Positions 19,101 to 28,308 of a DNA stretch of 64,000 nt are shown one piece after another. Location: positions 1 through 64,000 of the forward strand of contig JAFQXA010000024.1 in the NCBI GenBank assembly GCA_017407205.1, read 5' to 3'. Each line of letters starts with the position of its first letter. The first letter of the stretch is position 1. The stretch comes from Clostridia bacterium. GTDB lineage: Bacteria; Bacillota; Clostridia; Christensenellales; CAG-138. The notes under the pieces are model-generated. The model was not told where the DNA came from, made no database searches, and worked only from the letters and a program-made list of their open reading frames with translations. Position numbers and translations under genes: made by a program.

Positions 19101-19873
19101 CTGTTAAGCTCTCCCCTTATTTCGATATAGCGTTCATATGCTTTCTGGACTTCCTCATTTTCAAACTCTACGCTGTCAATCGTTGTGAGGAATGTTGTGT
19201 GACGGCAATGGTCACTCCAATATGTATCGATCATGCGTATTTCCGTAATTGTCGGATCACGCTGTTCTTTTTCAAAGTATGCACGACAGAACTTAACATC
19301 AGCCGCATCCATTGCAAGACCGTACTTTTTGATAAAAGCAGGTATTTCTTCATCGGTCATTGTGATAAAGCCCGTAACTGTTTCAACAGTTTCGGGAATA
19401 ACCGTTTCCATCTTCAAGGTTTCGGGTTTTTCAGCGGATGCTTCACGGCATTCAACGGCATTGATAAGATGCTTCTTTATTGCAGCTATTTCTCCGTCTT
19501 TCAATGCGCCAAATAGCATATAAACCTTTGCCGTTCTGACTGTGGGACGCTCCTTACATGAAATGAGCTGTATGCACTGTGCCGCGCTGTCTGCTCGCTG
19601 GTCAAACTGCCCGGGAAGCGCCTCAACCGCAAAAACGCAAGTTGCATCCGTTTCGGGCAACTCAAAATATACATCGTCAAGCTGGGGCTCTGAAAAAACG
19701 CTCTTGCAAGCATTTTCAAAGAGTGCTTCCTCTATGTTTTCAACATCATAACGGTTGAACAGACGAACGCCTGTAAGGCCGTCTATCATAAGCTGGGAAA
19801 CTATATCGTTCTTTACCGATTCAGCTTCATTGGCAAGGCCTTTTTTCTTTTCAACAAATACTCTGTAAACCAT
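16163..19873 (-). CDS. purL: Phosphoribosylformylglycinamidine synthase, single-chain
   Basis: A 1236-residue large-form FGAM synthase combining in one chain what other Firmicutes split into PurS, PurL and PurQ. The N-terminal ~150 residues resemble a degenerate PurS-like part. The two AIRS-like halves fill the middle, with TYWSDHCRHTTF and FKNETHNHPTEIEPFGGAATCIGG marking the first. The C-terminal glutamine amidotransferase (from about 970) has GTNCEYDS, GGFSGGDEPDGSGKF, the nucleophile in CGVCNGFQALIKLG and the His in PISHGEGRF. It starts one base after the purD stop, so coupling is likely. Confidence 0.97.
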   Translation of the reverse strand: MVYRVFVEKKKGLANEAESVKNDIVSQLMIDGLTGVRLFNRYDVENIEEALFENACKSVFSEPQLDDVYFELPETDATCVFAVEALPGQFDQRADSAAQCIQLISCKERPTVRTAKVYMLFGALKDGEIAAIKKHLINAVECREASAEKPETLKMETVIPETVETVTGFITMTDEEIPAFIKKYGLAMDAADVKFCRAYFEKEQRDPTITEIRMIDTYWSDHCRHTTFLTTIDSVEFENEEVQKAYERYIEIRGELNRTKPINLMDIGTIAGRYLKHTGDLKNVDESEEINACTVKIKANVNGNTEDWLLLFKNETHNHPTEIEPFGGAATCIGGAIRDPLSGRAYVYQAMRVTGAANPLKKASETIPGKLPQRKIVTAAAQGYSSYGNQIGLATGMVDELYHEGYAAKRMEIGAVVGAAPQENVRRERPIDGDIVILLGGRTGRDGCGGATGSSKSHDVSSLTSCGAEVQKGNAPEERKLQRLFRNKEAARLIKRCNDFGAGGVSVAIGELADGLKINLNAVPKKYDGLDGTELAISESQERMAVVVAKEDVERFFELAKSENLEATVVAQVTEEPRLVMDWNGKRIVDISREFLNSNGAEKHISVKAGKAEEIKKEVKGATFKEKFEALADDLNVCSKRGLSERFDSTIGAGSVLMPFGGKYQLTPTQVMAAKLPVLEGDTTSCSVMSWGYNPYIAERDPYTSAYLAVIESVSKLVASGAPLDDCYLTFQEYFEKPLQEPTRWGKPFSALLGALSAQLALKKAAIGGKDSMSGSFEKLDVPPTLVSFAITMGDTNKIISPEFKRAGGKVVLLKPEYGKNGIPETESLNEVYEKVHELIESGSVVSAYTVTYGGVAEAVMKMCMGNGFGFDFKSEISEDDIFGYNYGSFVLELKEGLCAKCTGGVKLGYVTEERTLTYKNEKVNLEEICSLYEDKLESVFSCNIKMDDKAIETKLYENTEFKKAANIITGKPKVAIPVFPGTNCEYDSKKAIERAGGEAEILVIKNLGAEDVAQSVEAFADLIKRSQMIFVPGGFSGGDEPDGSGKFITAFFRNPAITEATHELLKKRDGLMCGVCNGFQALIKLGLVPYGEIRETDVSCPTLTYNVIGRHQSRIVRTRVVSNKSPWLYNTKPGEVYNVPISHGEGRFICDEELLKKLFENGQVATQYCDLNGNPTYDIAYNPNGSIAAVEGITSPDGRVFGKMGHAERVGENLYKNVEGNYFINMFESAVKYFK

Positions 19874-19874
19874 T

Positions 19875-21146
19875 TTAACTCCTCTTTGCTTCCAATGCTT
19901 TTGCTCCTATATCGCTTCTTGAAAAAGCACCGTCGAAGCTTATTTTCTTTACCTCGTCATAAGCACCCTTTATTGCCTGTTCAAGGCTTTCTGCCTTAAC
20001 GCAAACGCCCAGAACTCTGCCTCCGCTTGTAACAAGTGTGTCGCCCTCTTTCTTTGTACCTGCATGATAAACCTCGGCACAAATTCCGTCCTCAAATCTT
20101 ATCTTGCAGCCCTTTTTATAGCTTTCTGGATAGCCGCCCGATGCTATAATTACACAACAGCAAGAACCGTCTTCAAACTCTATGTTCATATCAGCGAGGC
20201 GTTCTTCATTGACTGCCATCATGATATCAAGAAGGTCCGTCTTAAGCATCGGGAGAACGACCTGTGTTTCGGGGTCACCAAAACGGCAGTTATACTCGAT
20301 AACAACAGGACCTTTCTTCGTAAGCATGAGACCGAAGTACAAACAGCCCTTAAAGCGTCTCCCCTCCTTGTTCATTGCCTCGATTGTGGGGAGGAAAATC
20401 TTTTCCATGCATTCCTTTGCAACTTCATCCGTATAGTAGGGATTGGGAGCAATTGTGCCCATGCCTCCCGTATTTAAGCCTTTATCGCCGTCAAGCGCAC
20501 GCTTATGGTCCATTGATGAAAGCATGGGGACTACCGTATTACCGTCAGTAAATGAAAGAACCGAAACCTCCGGACCTTCGAGGAACTCCTCTATAACTAT
20601 ACTGTTACCGCTTGCGCCGAACATACCGTCTTCCATGATGGACTTAACGGCGGATACCGCTTCTTCCTTATCCTTGGCTATTATAACGCCCTTGCCGAGA
20701 GCAAGACCGTCCGCCTTGATAACTGTCGGGTACTTTTCATTCTTCTCGATATAGGAAAGTGCCTGTTGTGCATCGCTGAACACTTCATAATCCGCGGTGG
20801 GAATACCGTATTTTTTCATGAGGTCCTTTGCAAAGACCTTGCTTCCCTCGATTTGAGCAGCGACCTTTGTGGGACCAAAGCAAGGAATACCCACGCTGTT
20901 CAGTTCATCAACTGCACCCATTACCAAGGGATCATCGGGAGCTACTATTGCAAAGTCGATTTTCTCATTCTTTGCAAACTCGACTATTTTGTCTATCTCT
21001 TTTGCTCCGATGTTCACGCACTCAGCGTCCGATGCTATACCGCCGTTTCCGGGGAGTGCATATATTTTCTCAACTGTGGGGTTCTTCTTTACGCTTTTTA
21101 TTATCGCGTGCTCTCTTCCGCCACCGCCGACAACCATTACTTTCAT
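19875..21146 (-). CDS. purD: Phosphoribosylamine-glycine ligase (GAR synthetase)
   Basis: A 423-residue ATP-grasp ligase of purine step 2. The N-terminal MKVMVVGGGGREHAI and PGNGG motifs bind phosphoribosylamine. The ATP-grasp core has the KADGLALGKGVIIAKD loop and EYNCRFGDPETQV near the active site. AAGGAGCG lies upstream. It is spaced 26 bases from purH and one base from purL. Confidence 0.97.
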   Translation of the reverse strand: MKVMVVGGGGREHAIIKSVKKNPTVEKIYALPGNGGIASDAECVNIGAKEIDKIVEFAKNEKIDFAIVAPDDPLVMGAVDELNSVGIPCFGPTKVAAQIEGSKVFAKDLMKKYGIPTADYEVFSDAQQALSYIEKNEKYPTVIKADGLALGKGVIIAKDKEEAVSAVKSIMEDGMFGASGNSIVIEEFLEGPEVSVLSFTDGNTVVPMLSSMDHKRALDGDKGLNTGGMGTIAPNPYYTDEVAKECMEKIFLPTIEAMNKEGRRFKGCLYFGLMLTKKGPVVIEYNCRFGDPETQVVLPMLKTDLLDIMMAVNEERLADMNIEFEDGSCCCVIIASGGYPESYKKGCKIRFEDGICAEVYHAGTKKEGDTLVTSGGRVLGVCVKAESLEQAIKGAYDEVKKISFDGAFSRSDIGAKALEAKRS

Positions 21147-21172
21147 GAAGTTCGCTCCTTATTTTGTAAAAA

Positions 21173-22354
21173 TCAGTGATGGAAAAGCCTTGCACCTGTG
21201 AATGCCATTGCGATGCCGTACTTATTGCAGCATTCGATTACGAGGTCATCGCGTACCGAGCCGCCGGGCTGTGCAATGTATGAAACACCGCTTCTTCTTG
21301 CTCTTTCAATATTATCCGAGAACGGGAAGAATGCATCGCTGCCGATTACAACGCCTGTAATCTTGTCAAGGTATGCTTTCTTTTCTTCATTTGTCAAGGG
21401 TTCGGGGCGTGTTGTAAAGTAGTTCTGCCATACATTGTCACCCAAAACGTCCTCGCTCTGGTCCGAGATATAAACGTCGATAACATTATCTCTGTCAGGC
21501 CTTCCCAATGTGTCAACGAAAGGAAGATTTAAAACCTTTTCATGGCGACGCAAGTGCCATATATCGGATTTTTGTCCTGCAAGGCGGGTACAATGTATGC
21601 GTGACTGCTGACCTGCGCCAACGCCCGTTGTCTGTCCGTCTGCTGCATAGCAAACCGAGTTGGACTGTGTATATTTCAATGTGATAAGCGCAATAAGCAA
21701 ATCTCTCTTTGCACTTTCGGGGATTTCTTTATTTTCCGTAACAATGTTCTTGAGCATTTCTGCATCGATTTTAACTTCGTTTCTGCCCTGCTCAAATGTT
21801 ATGCCGTAAACCTGCTTGCGTTCAATAGGTTCGGGAACATAATTGGGGTCTATCTCTATAACATTGTATGTACCCTTACGCTTTGACTTCAAGATTTCAA
21901 GTGCTTCATCCGTATAGCCGGGAGCTATAATACCGTCTGAAACCTCACGCTTGATTATCATAGCTGTTGTCTTATCGCAAACATCCGACAAAGCAATAAA
22001 GTCACCGAATGATGACATTCTGTCAGTACCTCTTGCTCTTGCATAAGCACAAGCCAGGGGAGATTCATCAAGGCCTTCTATATCGTCAACTGCACAGGCC
22101 TTTTTAAGCTCTGCTGACATTTTTTCGCCAACTGCTGCACCTGCAGGGCTTACGTGCTTGAAAGATGTAGCTGCACACATGCCTGTTGCTTCTTTCAATT
22201 CTTTAACGAGCTGATAGCTGTTGAATGCATCAAGCAGGTTAATGTAACCGGGGCGACCGTTTAAAACCTTTATGGGCAACTCGCCGTTTTCAATATAAAT
22301 GCGTGACGGCTTCTGATTGGGATTACAACCGTATTTGAGTTCTATTTCTTTCAT
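21173..22354 (-). CDS. purH: AICAR transformylase (stand-alone formyltransferase domain of PurH)
   Basis: 393 residues corresponding only to the formyltransferase half of the usual bifunctional ATIC/PurH (about 510 residues); the N-terminal MGS-like IMP cyclohydrolase domain is missing. Family motifs: KYGCNPNQKPSR at the start, the SFKHVSPAGAAVG catalytic segment with Lys-His, and AQPGGSVRDDLVIECCNKYG plus FTGARLFHH at the end. It transfers a formyl group from 10-formyl-THF to AICAR. The adjacent upstream gene encodes a PurO-type cyclohydrolase that supplies the missing activity. It also recycles AICAR from histidine synthesis, encoded next door. Confidence 0.95.
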   Translation of the reverse strand: MKEIELKYGCNPNQKPSRIYIENGELPIKVLNGRPGYINLLDAFNSYQLVKELKEATGMCAATSFKHVSPAGAAVGEKMSAELKKACAVDDIEGLDESPLACAYARARGTDRMSSFGDFIALSDVCDKTTAMIIKREVSDGIIAPGYTDEALEILKSKRKGTYNVIEIDPNYVPEPIERKQVYGITFEQGRNEVKIDAEMLKNIVTENKEIPESAKRDLLIALITLKYTQSNSVCYAADGQTTGVGAGQQSRIHCTRLAGQKSDIWHLRRHEKVLNLPFVDTLGRPDRDNVIDVYISDQSEDVLGDNVWQNYFTTRPEPLTNEEKKAYLDKITGVVIGSDAFFPFSDNIERARRSGVSYIAQPGGSVRDDLVIECCNKYGIAMAFTGARLFHH

Positions 22355-22372
22355 TTTACTGTCACCTTTCGA

Positions 22373-23053
22373 TTACTTGTTCTTGTTGATTATAATTGTT
22401 TCTTTTTCAAGAGTTTCGTTGTCTGTATAGCGAACGAGGAGTGAAACCTTATTATCCTCATTGAGAGAATTCCAGATTTCTTCTGCAAAGCATTTTGCAC
22501 AATCGGGAATTTCAACACAAACGGGCTCGCCCTCAAATGTGGGAATGGGATTTCCGTCACACTTATATGTGTGAATGAAATTGCCCTTGCCGAATACGGG
22601 CTCATAATCAAATATTTCACGCAGGCATGTGCCCTGTGAATACTTGAGTATTGAGAGCTTATAGCCTTCCTTTGAAACGATACCGCTTATACGGGGTGTA
22701 AAATTGGGCTCATCGGGCTCATACATTCTCGTACGCAATGCGCCCTCAAATGTGCCGCCTGCCTTCATGCCTTCGTATACTGTATCCGTCTGGTCACCGT
22801 TTGTGATGATTGTCTTTTCATCAAGCACACGCAAGGGTGAATAAATAACTAAGCTTGGGTCGCTCAATTTGCTTTCGTCATAGGCCTTTATCATAACATC
22901 GTCACCGTTGTTTAAAAAAACACGGTTGCGGCTGTTTACGCTTCTGCCCATTATAAAGTAAGCAACAGCACTCTTTTTTCCGTCCTTTGTATAGCCGATA
23001 ACTATTCCGCGGCCAGGATATGTATTTTTGCTCAAAAGTTCGCTGATTTTCAT
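22373..23053 (-). CDS. purO: IMP cyclohydrolase, archaeal PurO-like
   Basis: 226 residues from the ATG at 23053; the open frame extends 34 codons upstream but into purN. The start MKISELLSKNTYPGRGIVIGY, followed by AVAYFIMGRSVNSRNR and ITNGDQTDTVYEGM, matches the PF07826-type IMP cyclohydrolase first known from archaea. It closes FAICAR to IMP, the last step of purine synthesis. It lies between purN (one base gap) and the transformylase-only purH, which makes the assignment strong. The gene symbol is used by analogy with the archaeal protein. Confidence 0.9.
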   Translation of the reverse strand: MKISELLSKNTYPGRGIVIGYTKDGKKSAVAYFIMGRSVNSRNRVFLNNGDDVMIKAYDESKLSDPSLVIYSPLRVLDEKTIITNGDQTDTVYEGMKAGGTFEGALRTRMYEPDEPNFTPRISGIVSKEGYKLSILKYSQGTCLREIFDYEPVFGKGNFIHTYKCDGNPIPTFEGEPVCVEIPDCAKCFAEEIWNSLNEDNKVSLLVRYTDNETLEKETIIINKNK

Positions 23054-23054
23054 T

Positions 23055-23636
23055 TTATTTACTCCATTTCTGACAGACAAGCTCTGTCGCTTCAGGCAAT
23101 ATTTTCCATTCTGCCTGTTCCATGACACGCCTCTGTAAAATTTCAGGCGTATCACCCTCTTCTATTTCAACGGCTTTCTGCATTATTATGCTTCCGCCAT
23201 CGGGTATCTCGTTTACGAAATGCACGGTAGCACCTGTTACCTTTACTCCGTACTCAAGTGCCATTTCATGCACTTTCAAGCCATATGCGCCCTTTCCGCA
23301 AAATGACGGTATAAGCGACGGATGTACATTGATTATCCTGTTTGCATATCGTGAAGTGAAGCTGCCCGACAGTATTTTCATAAATCCTGCAAGGACTATT
23401 ATATCAACGCCGTGCTTTTCAAGCTTTTCTGTCAAAGCTTTTTCAAAGCTTTCGCCCTTTTCCTCGATAACCTCTGTATCTATGCCTGCATTCTTTGCAC
23501 GCACGAGCGCATACGCATCGGACTTATTGGATATAACAACCTTTATCCTGCCACTTTTTATAGTCTTTCCCTGTGCATCGATAAGTGCTTGCAGATTTGT
23601 ACCGCCACCTGATACAAGCACCGCAATATTCAGCAT
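23055..23636 (-). CDS. purN: GAR transformylase (10-formyl-THF dependent)
   Basis: 193 residues with the family pattern: [15 protein letters not shown] at the N-terminus binding phosphate, [17 protein letters not shown] with the catalytic Asn and His, and [20 protein letters not shown] with the catalytic Asp. It formylates GAR. The start overlaps the end of purM by 7 bases, indicating translational coupling. The stop is immediately before the PurO-type gene. Confidence 0.97.
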   Translation of the reverse strand: MLNIAVLVSGGGTNLQALIDAQGKTIKSGRIKVVISNKSDAYALVRAKNAGIDTEVIEEKGESFEKALTEKLEKHGVDIIVLAGFMKILSGSFTSRYANRIINVHPSLIPSFCGKGAYGLKVHEMALEYGVKVTGATVHFVNEIPDGGSIIMQKAVEIEEGDTPEILQRRVMEQAEWKILPEATELVCQKWSK

Positions 23637-24664
23637 ATTACAACGCCCTCGTTACCTTCTTTGATAGTACCCATGATGTATGCATCAACACCGTTTGCAC
23701 GCAAAACTTCGACTGCCTTGTCAGCTTCTTCTTCTGCTACTACTACGCTCATGCCAACGCCCATATTGAATGTGTTGAACATATCTCTTTCGGGAATTTC
23801 GCCAACCTTCTGAATAAGGTCGAATATCGGAAGTATTTTAAGGCTCTTTTTATCAACATGAACTTCAAAGCCATCGGGAATACTGCGCGGAATATTCTCA
23901 TAGAAGCCGCCGCCCGTGATGTGTGAAACAGCCTTTACCTTGACTTCATCGATAAGTGCCAAGAGCGGCTTTACATATATGCGTGTGGGAGTCAAAAGTG
24001 CTTCGCCCAAAGTCATTGAGAGCTCGCTCTCGTAGCGATCAAGACTCTTGTTTTCTATATCGAAAACCTTACGTACGAGTGAGAAGCCGTTTGAATGAAC
24101 ACCGCTTGAGGGCATTGCTATAACAATGTCACCCTTCTTTACTGTCTTATTGTCAATTATCTTTTTCTTATCAACCATACCGACTGCAAAGCCTGCAAGG
24201 TCATACTCGTCAACGGGATAGAAGCCCGGCATTTCAGCCGTTTCACCGCCTATCAAAGCAGCTCCTGACTGAACACAGCCTTCTGCAACGCCCGAAACTA
24301 TCTGTGCTATCTTTTCGGGGTAGTTCTTACCGCAAGCGATATAGTCGAGGAAGAACAAGGGCTTTGCACCGCAGCAGATAACATCGTTTACGCACATTGC
24401 AACGCAGTCAATACCGACTGTATCATGCTTGTCCATCAAGAAAGCAAGCTTGAGCTTTGTGCCAACACCGTCCGTACCGCTTACCAGAACGGGTTCTTCC
24501 ATACCGCTGATATCGGGTTTAAAAAGGCCGCCAAAGCCTCCGACATCGGAGCAAACACCGCTTGTAAGCGTCTTTGCGATATGTCCCTTCATGAGTTTAA
24601 CTGATTCGTAACCGGCTGTTATATCAACGCCTGCTTTTGTGTAACTTTCGGAAAAGCTTTTCAT
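23630..24664 (-). CDS. purM: Phosphoribosylformylglycinamidine cyclo-ligase (AIR synthetase)
   Basis: 344 residues, normal length. AIRS motifs: [14 protein letters not shown] at the start, [49 protein letters not shown] and [14 protein letters not shown]. It makes AIR from FGAM with ATP. The ATG overlaps the purF stop by one base. Confidence 0.97.
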   Translation of the reverse strand: MKSFSESYTKAGVDITAGYESVKLMKGHIAKTLTSGVCSDVGGFGGLFKPDISGMEEPVLVSGTDGVGTKLKLAFLMDKHDTVGIDCVAMCVNDVICCGAKPLFFLDYIACGKNYPEKIAQIVSGVAEGCVQSGAALIGGETAEMPGFYPVDEYDLAGFAVGMVDKKKIIDNKTVKKGDIVIAMPSSGVHSNGFSLVRKVFDIENKSLDRYESELSMTLGEALLTPTRIYVKPLLALIDEVKVKAVSHITGGGFYENIPRSIPDGFEVHVDKKSLKILPIFDLIQKVGEIPERDMFNTFNMGVGMSVVVAEEEADKAVEVLRANGVDAYIMGTIKEGNEGVVIC

Positions 24665-26106
24665 TATTTTTTCTCTCCCTCACTAATCTTTTTTGCGTAT
24701 TTGTGTTCTTTTTCCTTTACAGGCGGTTCACAGATATATTCACCCGTGAAGCAACCTGAGCAGAAGTTAAGCTTGCAATCCTTTGCAATCTTCAAAACAT
24801 TCTCAACTGTTATGAAACCAACCGAGTCTGCCCCCAATTCCTTTGCAAGCTCCTTAGGATCTTCAAACCTGTTTGCAATAAGCTCACTCTGCTTGGGAAC
24901 ATCAGTTCCGAAGTAGCAGGGGTGCTTAAACGGCGGTGCGGTTACTCTTACATGAACCTCGGTTGCACCTGCGTTCCTGAGCAATCTTACAATTCTTGCG
25001 CAGGTTGTACCGCGAACTATTGAGTCATCAATCATTACAACACGCTTGCCTGCAACGGTTGAAGCTATCGGGTTAAGCTTAATTCTTACCTTGTTTTCTC
25101 TGTCAGCCTGCGTGGGCTGTATAAATGTTCTGCCGATATATTTGTTTTTCAAAAATCCCAAGCCGTAGGGAATACCGCTTTCGCGCGCATAGCCTATTGC
25201 GGCATCAATGCCCGAATCGGGAACACCGATTACAACGTCTGCATCTATCTTTTCCTGTTGCGCTAAAAATGCACCTGCACGAGCTCTTGCTTCATGAACA
25301 CAGCTTCCGTCAACTACGGAGTCGGGTCTTGCAAAATATACAAACTCGAAAACGCAAAGCGACTGCGGTTTTGTATTGCAGTGCGTTGTTATACTGCGAA
25401 GTCCTTCCTTGTCGATTATTACGACTTCGCCCGGCTCAACATCCCTTACGAATGTAGCACCGATACTGTCAAGTGCACAGGTTTCTGATGCAAGCACGAA
25501 GCTGTTTTTAATCTTGCCTATGCAAAGGGGGTGGAAACCGTAGGGGTCACGCATACCGATAAGCTTTTTGGGTGACATGATAAGCGTTGAATATGCACCC
25601 TTGAGCTTGTTCATCGCTTCACAAACTGCGGTTTGTATCGAGCCTGTCCTCAAACGCTCTGCAACAACAACACTTGCTATTATTTCAGCATCACCCGTTG
25701 AACGGAAGATAACACCCTTGAGCTCAAGTTCCTCACGCAATTCTGCGTAGTTTGTAAGCATACCGTTATTGCAAAGTGCCATGTTGCCCTTTATGTGTGT
25801 AACTATGAGGGGCTGTGCATTGCGTCTGGGGCTTTCATCTTTATTCATGCCGTAGCGTACATGGCCTATTGCCATATTGCCGCCGCCAAGGTTTTTAATT
25901 ACATCCTTCGTAAAAACATCGTTTACAAGCCCTGCATCGTTAAAGCCTTTTATAACACCGTCATCACAGACTGCAATACCGCAGCTTTCCTGCCCTCTGT
26001 GCTGGAGAGCAAAAAGTGCATAGTAAGCACTTGAAACAACGTCTATATCATCATTGCTGTATATTCCGAATACGCCGCATTCTTCATGCAACTTGTTTGA
26101 AGTCAT
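24664..26106 (-). CDS. purF: Amidophosphoribosyltransferase (glutamine PRPP amidotransferase)
   Basis: A 480-residue enzyme, the first step of purine synthesis. A nine-residue propeptide precedes Cys10 ([12 protein letters not shown]), which becomes the N-terminal nucleophile after processing. The PRPP-binding loop is [13 protein letters not shown]. It is the iron-sulfur type: cysteines in SLCVFEF, HPCYFG and FCSGC match the four cluster ligands of the Bacillus subtilis enzyme, so oxygen sensitivity is expected. It overlaps purE and purM by one base on each side. Confidence 0.97.
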   Translation of the reverse strand: MTSNKLHEECGVFGIYSNDDIDVVSSAYYALFALQHRGQESCGIAVCDDGVIKGFNDAGLVNDVFTKDVIKNLGGGNMAIGHVRYGMNKDESPRRNAQPLIVTHIKGNMALCNNGMLTNYAELREELELKGVIFRSTGDAEIIASVVVAERLRTGSIQTAVCEAMNKLKGAYSTLIMSPKKLIGMRDPYGFHPLCIGKIKNSFVLASETCALDSIGATFVRDVEPGEVVIIDKEGLRSITTHCNTKPQSLCVFEFVYFARPDSVVDGSCVHEARARAGAFLAQQEKIDADVVIGVPDSGIDAAIGYARESGIPYGLGFLKNKYIGRTFIQPTQADRENKVRIKLNPIASTVAGKRVVMIDDSIVRGTTCARIVRLLRNAGATEVHVRVTAPPFKHPCYFGTDVPKQSELIANRFEDPKELAKELGADSVGFITVENVLKIAKDCKLNFCSGCFTGEYICEPPVKEKEHKYAKKISEGEKK

Positions 26107-26597
26107 CAGTTTTTTCCTCCGTTTAATGCAGCATCCTTCTTCATTACTGCCTCTGCCATCTTTACACGATGCTCTTTGAGCTTTTCTGCCAAAGCCTCAT
26201 CCTCAATAGCGAGCATCTGTACCGCCAAAATAGCGGCATTTTCAGCACCATTTATTGCAACTGTTGCAACGGGAATTCCGGAAGGCATCTGAACTGTTGC
26301 AAGCAAAGCATCAAGACCGTCAAGCGTTGATGACTTAATGGGAATTCCGATAACGGGAATTGTTGTATGCCCTGCGATAACGCCTGCAAGGTGTGCAGCC
26401 TTGCCTGCAGCTGCTATGATAACACCAAACCCACGCGCCTTTGCGTTTTCTGCAAAATCAGCCACGCAAGCAGGAGTTCTGTGTGCGGACATTATACGAA
26501 CTTCGGACTCAATGCCGAATGATTCAAGTGATTTTATTGCCGCTTCTACAACGGGCATATCACTGTCGCTGCCCATTATGATGCCGACTTTTTTCAT
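26106..26597 (-). CDS. purE: N5-CAIR mutase (PurE, class I)
   Basis: 163 residues from the ATG at 26597, preceded by GGAGG at nine bases; the open frame runs 6 codons further to a TTG without a site. Motifs: GIIMGSDSDMPV, MSAHRTP and AAGKAAHLAGVIAGHT. It shifts the carboxyl group to form CAIR. A class I PurE normally needs PurK; none is seen in this window. It is first in the purine operon. Confidence 0.96.
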   Translation of the reverse strand: MKKVGIIMGSDSDMPVVEAAIKSLESFGIESEVRIMSAHRTPACVADFAENAKARGFGVIIAAAGKAAHLAGVIAGHTTIPVIGIPIKSSTLDGLDALLATVQMPSGIPVATVAINGAENAAILAVQMLAIEDEALAEKLKEHRVKMAEAVMKKDAALNGGKN

Positions 26598-26735
26598 GTT
26601 CCAATTCCTCCGCAAAAAAATTTAAGCCCCACTTTCAAGCACCACATAAGCACCGCTTCAAAGCAGGGTATTTTTAATAACTATTTACTTTCCACAAACA
26701 GCATCTCAAGAACTGTTTTCCTCCATAGAAAAGTC
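26598..26735 (-). other. Long untranslated leader of the purine operon
   Basis: From the predicted start point near 26735 to purE there are about 138 bases with no gene longer than a dozen codons. The leader contains a GGAGG (26720-26724) followed ten bases later by TTG and an 11-codon reading frame, several repeats of the form GGTGCTT, and a T7 run just before the purE binding site. It does not match the purine, PRPP or ZTP riboswitch consensus by eye. Its function is unknown. Confidence 0.4.
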
Positions 26736-26741
26736 TTGATA

Positions 26742-26770
26742 ATATTATCATAAAACCGCCCATTATTCAA
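26742..26770 (-). promoter_or_regulatory. Promoter of the purine operon, with a 14-bp palindrome over the -10 box
   Basis: On the minus strand TTGAAT, a 17-base spacer and TAATAT. The -10 region lies inside the perfect palindrome TGATAATATTATCA (26737-26750), which could be a repressor site or chance in AT-rich DNA. Confidence 0.6.
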
Positions 26771-26840
26771 CCGAATATGCCAAAAAAGCACCATTGTTTT
26801 TTCTAATGTGCGATAGAGGAAAAACTTATATCACAACGCA

Positions 26841-27653
26841 CTATATTGAAGTGGGCACAAAACCTTCTTTTGTCAATATGAATCTTTCTTTAAAACCGAT
26901 TGACGCTAAAAGCTCACTCGTTTCACCAAAGGCACAGTCAAGCGTGTTTACATTGTGTGAATCACTCGTTATTGTAATTCTTGCCTTCTTCTCAAAAAGG
27001 TGCTTCAAAAGCGGTAGCGAAGGGTAAGGCAAACTTCTGTATCCCCTGCCTATCGCACCCGTGTTTACTTCAAAAATACCGCCAAGTTCTCTCACTGCTT
27101 CTATAGCTTCAAGTGAAGTTTTTATGTATTTATCAGAATTTTCATCAAAAAACTCGCCTGCACCGTTAAGCTTTGTAATGAGGTCAAAGTGTCCGTAAAT
27201 ATCGGGCTTTAAGGCGACGGCCATTTTGATATAGTCCTCAAAATAAGCCTTGTATGCTTTTTCACAGCCTCCGCCACAGCCTACATCTATGAGTTCCTGA
27301 AGCTGCTTCTTGCTTCCGTCAACTATAAAGTAGCCGTTTTCTGTTCTGACGCCATGGATTGAACCAATGAAGTAATCGAGCATGCTCGTATCACGCTTTT
27401 CATAAGCATCTATTTCAAGCCCCAAAAATACATCAATCTCGCCTGCATACTTCTCTTTTAATCTGCTTATCTCGTCATAGTATTCCTGGCTGTTTTGGGG
27501 CAGACAGCAGTCGAGATCGAGTTCATTGTATGCGTGTTCTGAAAAACCGAGCACAGAAAAGCCCAGCCGCTTTGCAGCGGCTGTTATTTCTTCGGGAGTA
27601 TTCTTTCCGTCAACAAATGTTGTATGTGTATGCAGATTGCACTTTACACTCAT
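26841..27653 (-). CDS. hisJ: Histidinol-phosphatase, PHP type
   Basis: 270 residues of the polymerase-and-histidinol-phosphatase metal-dependent fold. Metal ligands are visible in HTHTTFVDG near the N-terminus, GFSEHAYNE, GLEIDAYE, GSIHGVR, GHFDLI and the final TSDSHN. It removes phosphate from histidinol phosphate. It overlaps hisIE by four bases (ATGA type) and is the last gene of the histidine operon, which supports this role over other PHP functions. Also called HisK in some genomes. Confidence 0.92.
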   Translation of the reverse strand: MSVKCNLHTHTTFVDGKNTPEEITAAAKRLGFSVLGFSEHAYNELDLDCCLPQNSQEYYDEISRLKEKYAGEIDVFLGLEIDAYEKRDTSMLDYFIGSIHGVRTENGYFIVDGSKKQLQELIDVGCGGGCEKAYKAYFEDYIKMAVALKPDIYGHFDLITKLNGAGEFFDENSDKYIKTSLEAIEAVRELGGIFEVNTGAIGRGYRSLPYPSLPLLKHLFEKKARITITSDSHNVNTLDCAFGETSELLASIGFKERFILTKEGFVPTSI

Positions 27654-28306
27654 TGCAAGGTCTCCTGTTTTACTTTTGTATCAATTACGTGACGGCTGTC
27701 AAGCTCAAAGTTGATATCGCGAAGCGTAACGCCCATTTCCACCATGAGAACGAGGATATGATATGTGAGATCTGCAATCTCAAATATTACTTCACGCTTG
27801 CTGTCCTTCATTGCACCAATGATAACCTCGGTACATTCTTCGCCGACCTTTTTAAGTATCTTTTCCTTACCCTTTGCAAAGAGGTAGGATGTGTAGGAAC
27901 CCTCGGGAAGCTCCATCTTGCGTTCTACGAGCAAGTCATAAAGATCCTGAAGCTCAAAATCACCGTGTATCTTTTTCTTTACTTCTTCACCGACAAGAAG
28001 ATTATGGAAGCAGCTTTCCGCACCTGTATGGCAAGCAGGACCGTCCTTGATTACTTCAACGACCAAAGCATCATAATCGCAGTCAGCCGTAATTCTTACA
28101 ACGTGCTGAACATTACCGCTGGTTTCGCCCTTACGCCAAAGCTCCTGTCTTGAACGTGAGAAAAAGCATGTTCTGCCCTCCTTGATTGTTATATTGAGAC
28201 TTTCCCTGTTCATGTAAGCAACGGTCAAAACCTCTCTTGTATAAAAGTCCTGAACAACCGCAGGTATAAGGCCTTTTTCGTCAAACTTCAATTTTTCAAT
28301 GCTCAT
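27650..28306 (-). CDS. hisIE: Bifunctional phosphoribosyl-AMP cyclohydrolase / phosphoribosyl-ATP pyrophosphatase
   Basis: A 218-residue fusion. The HisI half (1-~110) has TVAYMNRESLN, TCFFSRSRQELWRKGETSGN and DCDYDALVVEV with its zinc cysteines (GPACHTGAESCF). The HisE half (~115-200) has SYTSYLFAKGKEKILKKVGEE and EVIFEIADLTYHILVLM. It carries out steps 2 and 3 of histidine synthesis. It follows hisF by two bases. Confidence 0.96.
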   Translation of the reverse strand: MSIEKLKFDEKGLIPAVVQDFYTREVLTVAYMNRESLNITIKEGRTCFFSRSRQELWRKGETSGNVQHVVRITADCDYDALVVEVIKDGPACHTGAESCFHNLLVGEEVKKKIHGDFELQDLYDLLVERKMELPEGSYTSYLFAKGKEKILKKVGEECTEVIIGAMKDSKREVIFEIADLTYHILVLMVEMGVTLRDINFELDSRHVIDTKVKQETLQ

Positions 28307-28308
28307 TT

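Noticed and set aside
26598-26740. Purine, PRPP or ZTP riboswitch in the purE leader
   Set aside because: No match to the conserved loops or junctions of these classes could be found by eye.
26808-26845. GTGCG...CGCAC pairing after hisJ as a terminator
   Set aside because: Five base pairs with a 24-base loop and no T run on the minus strand.
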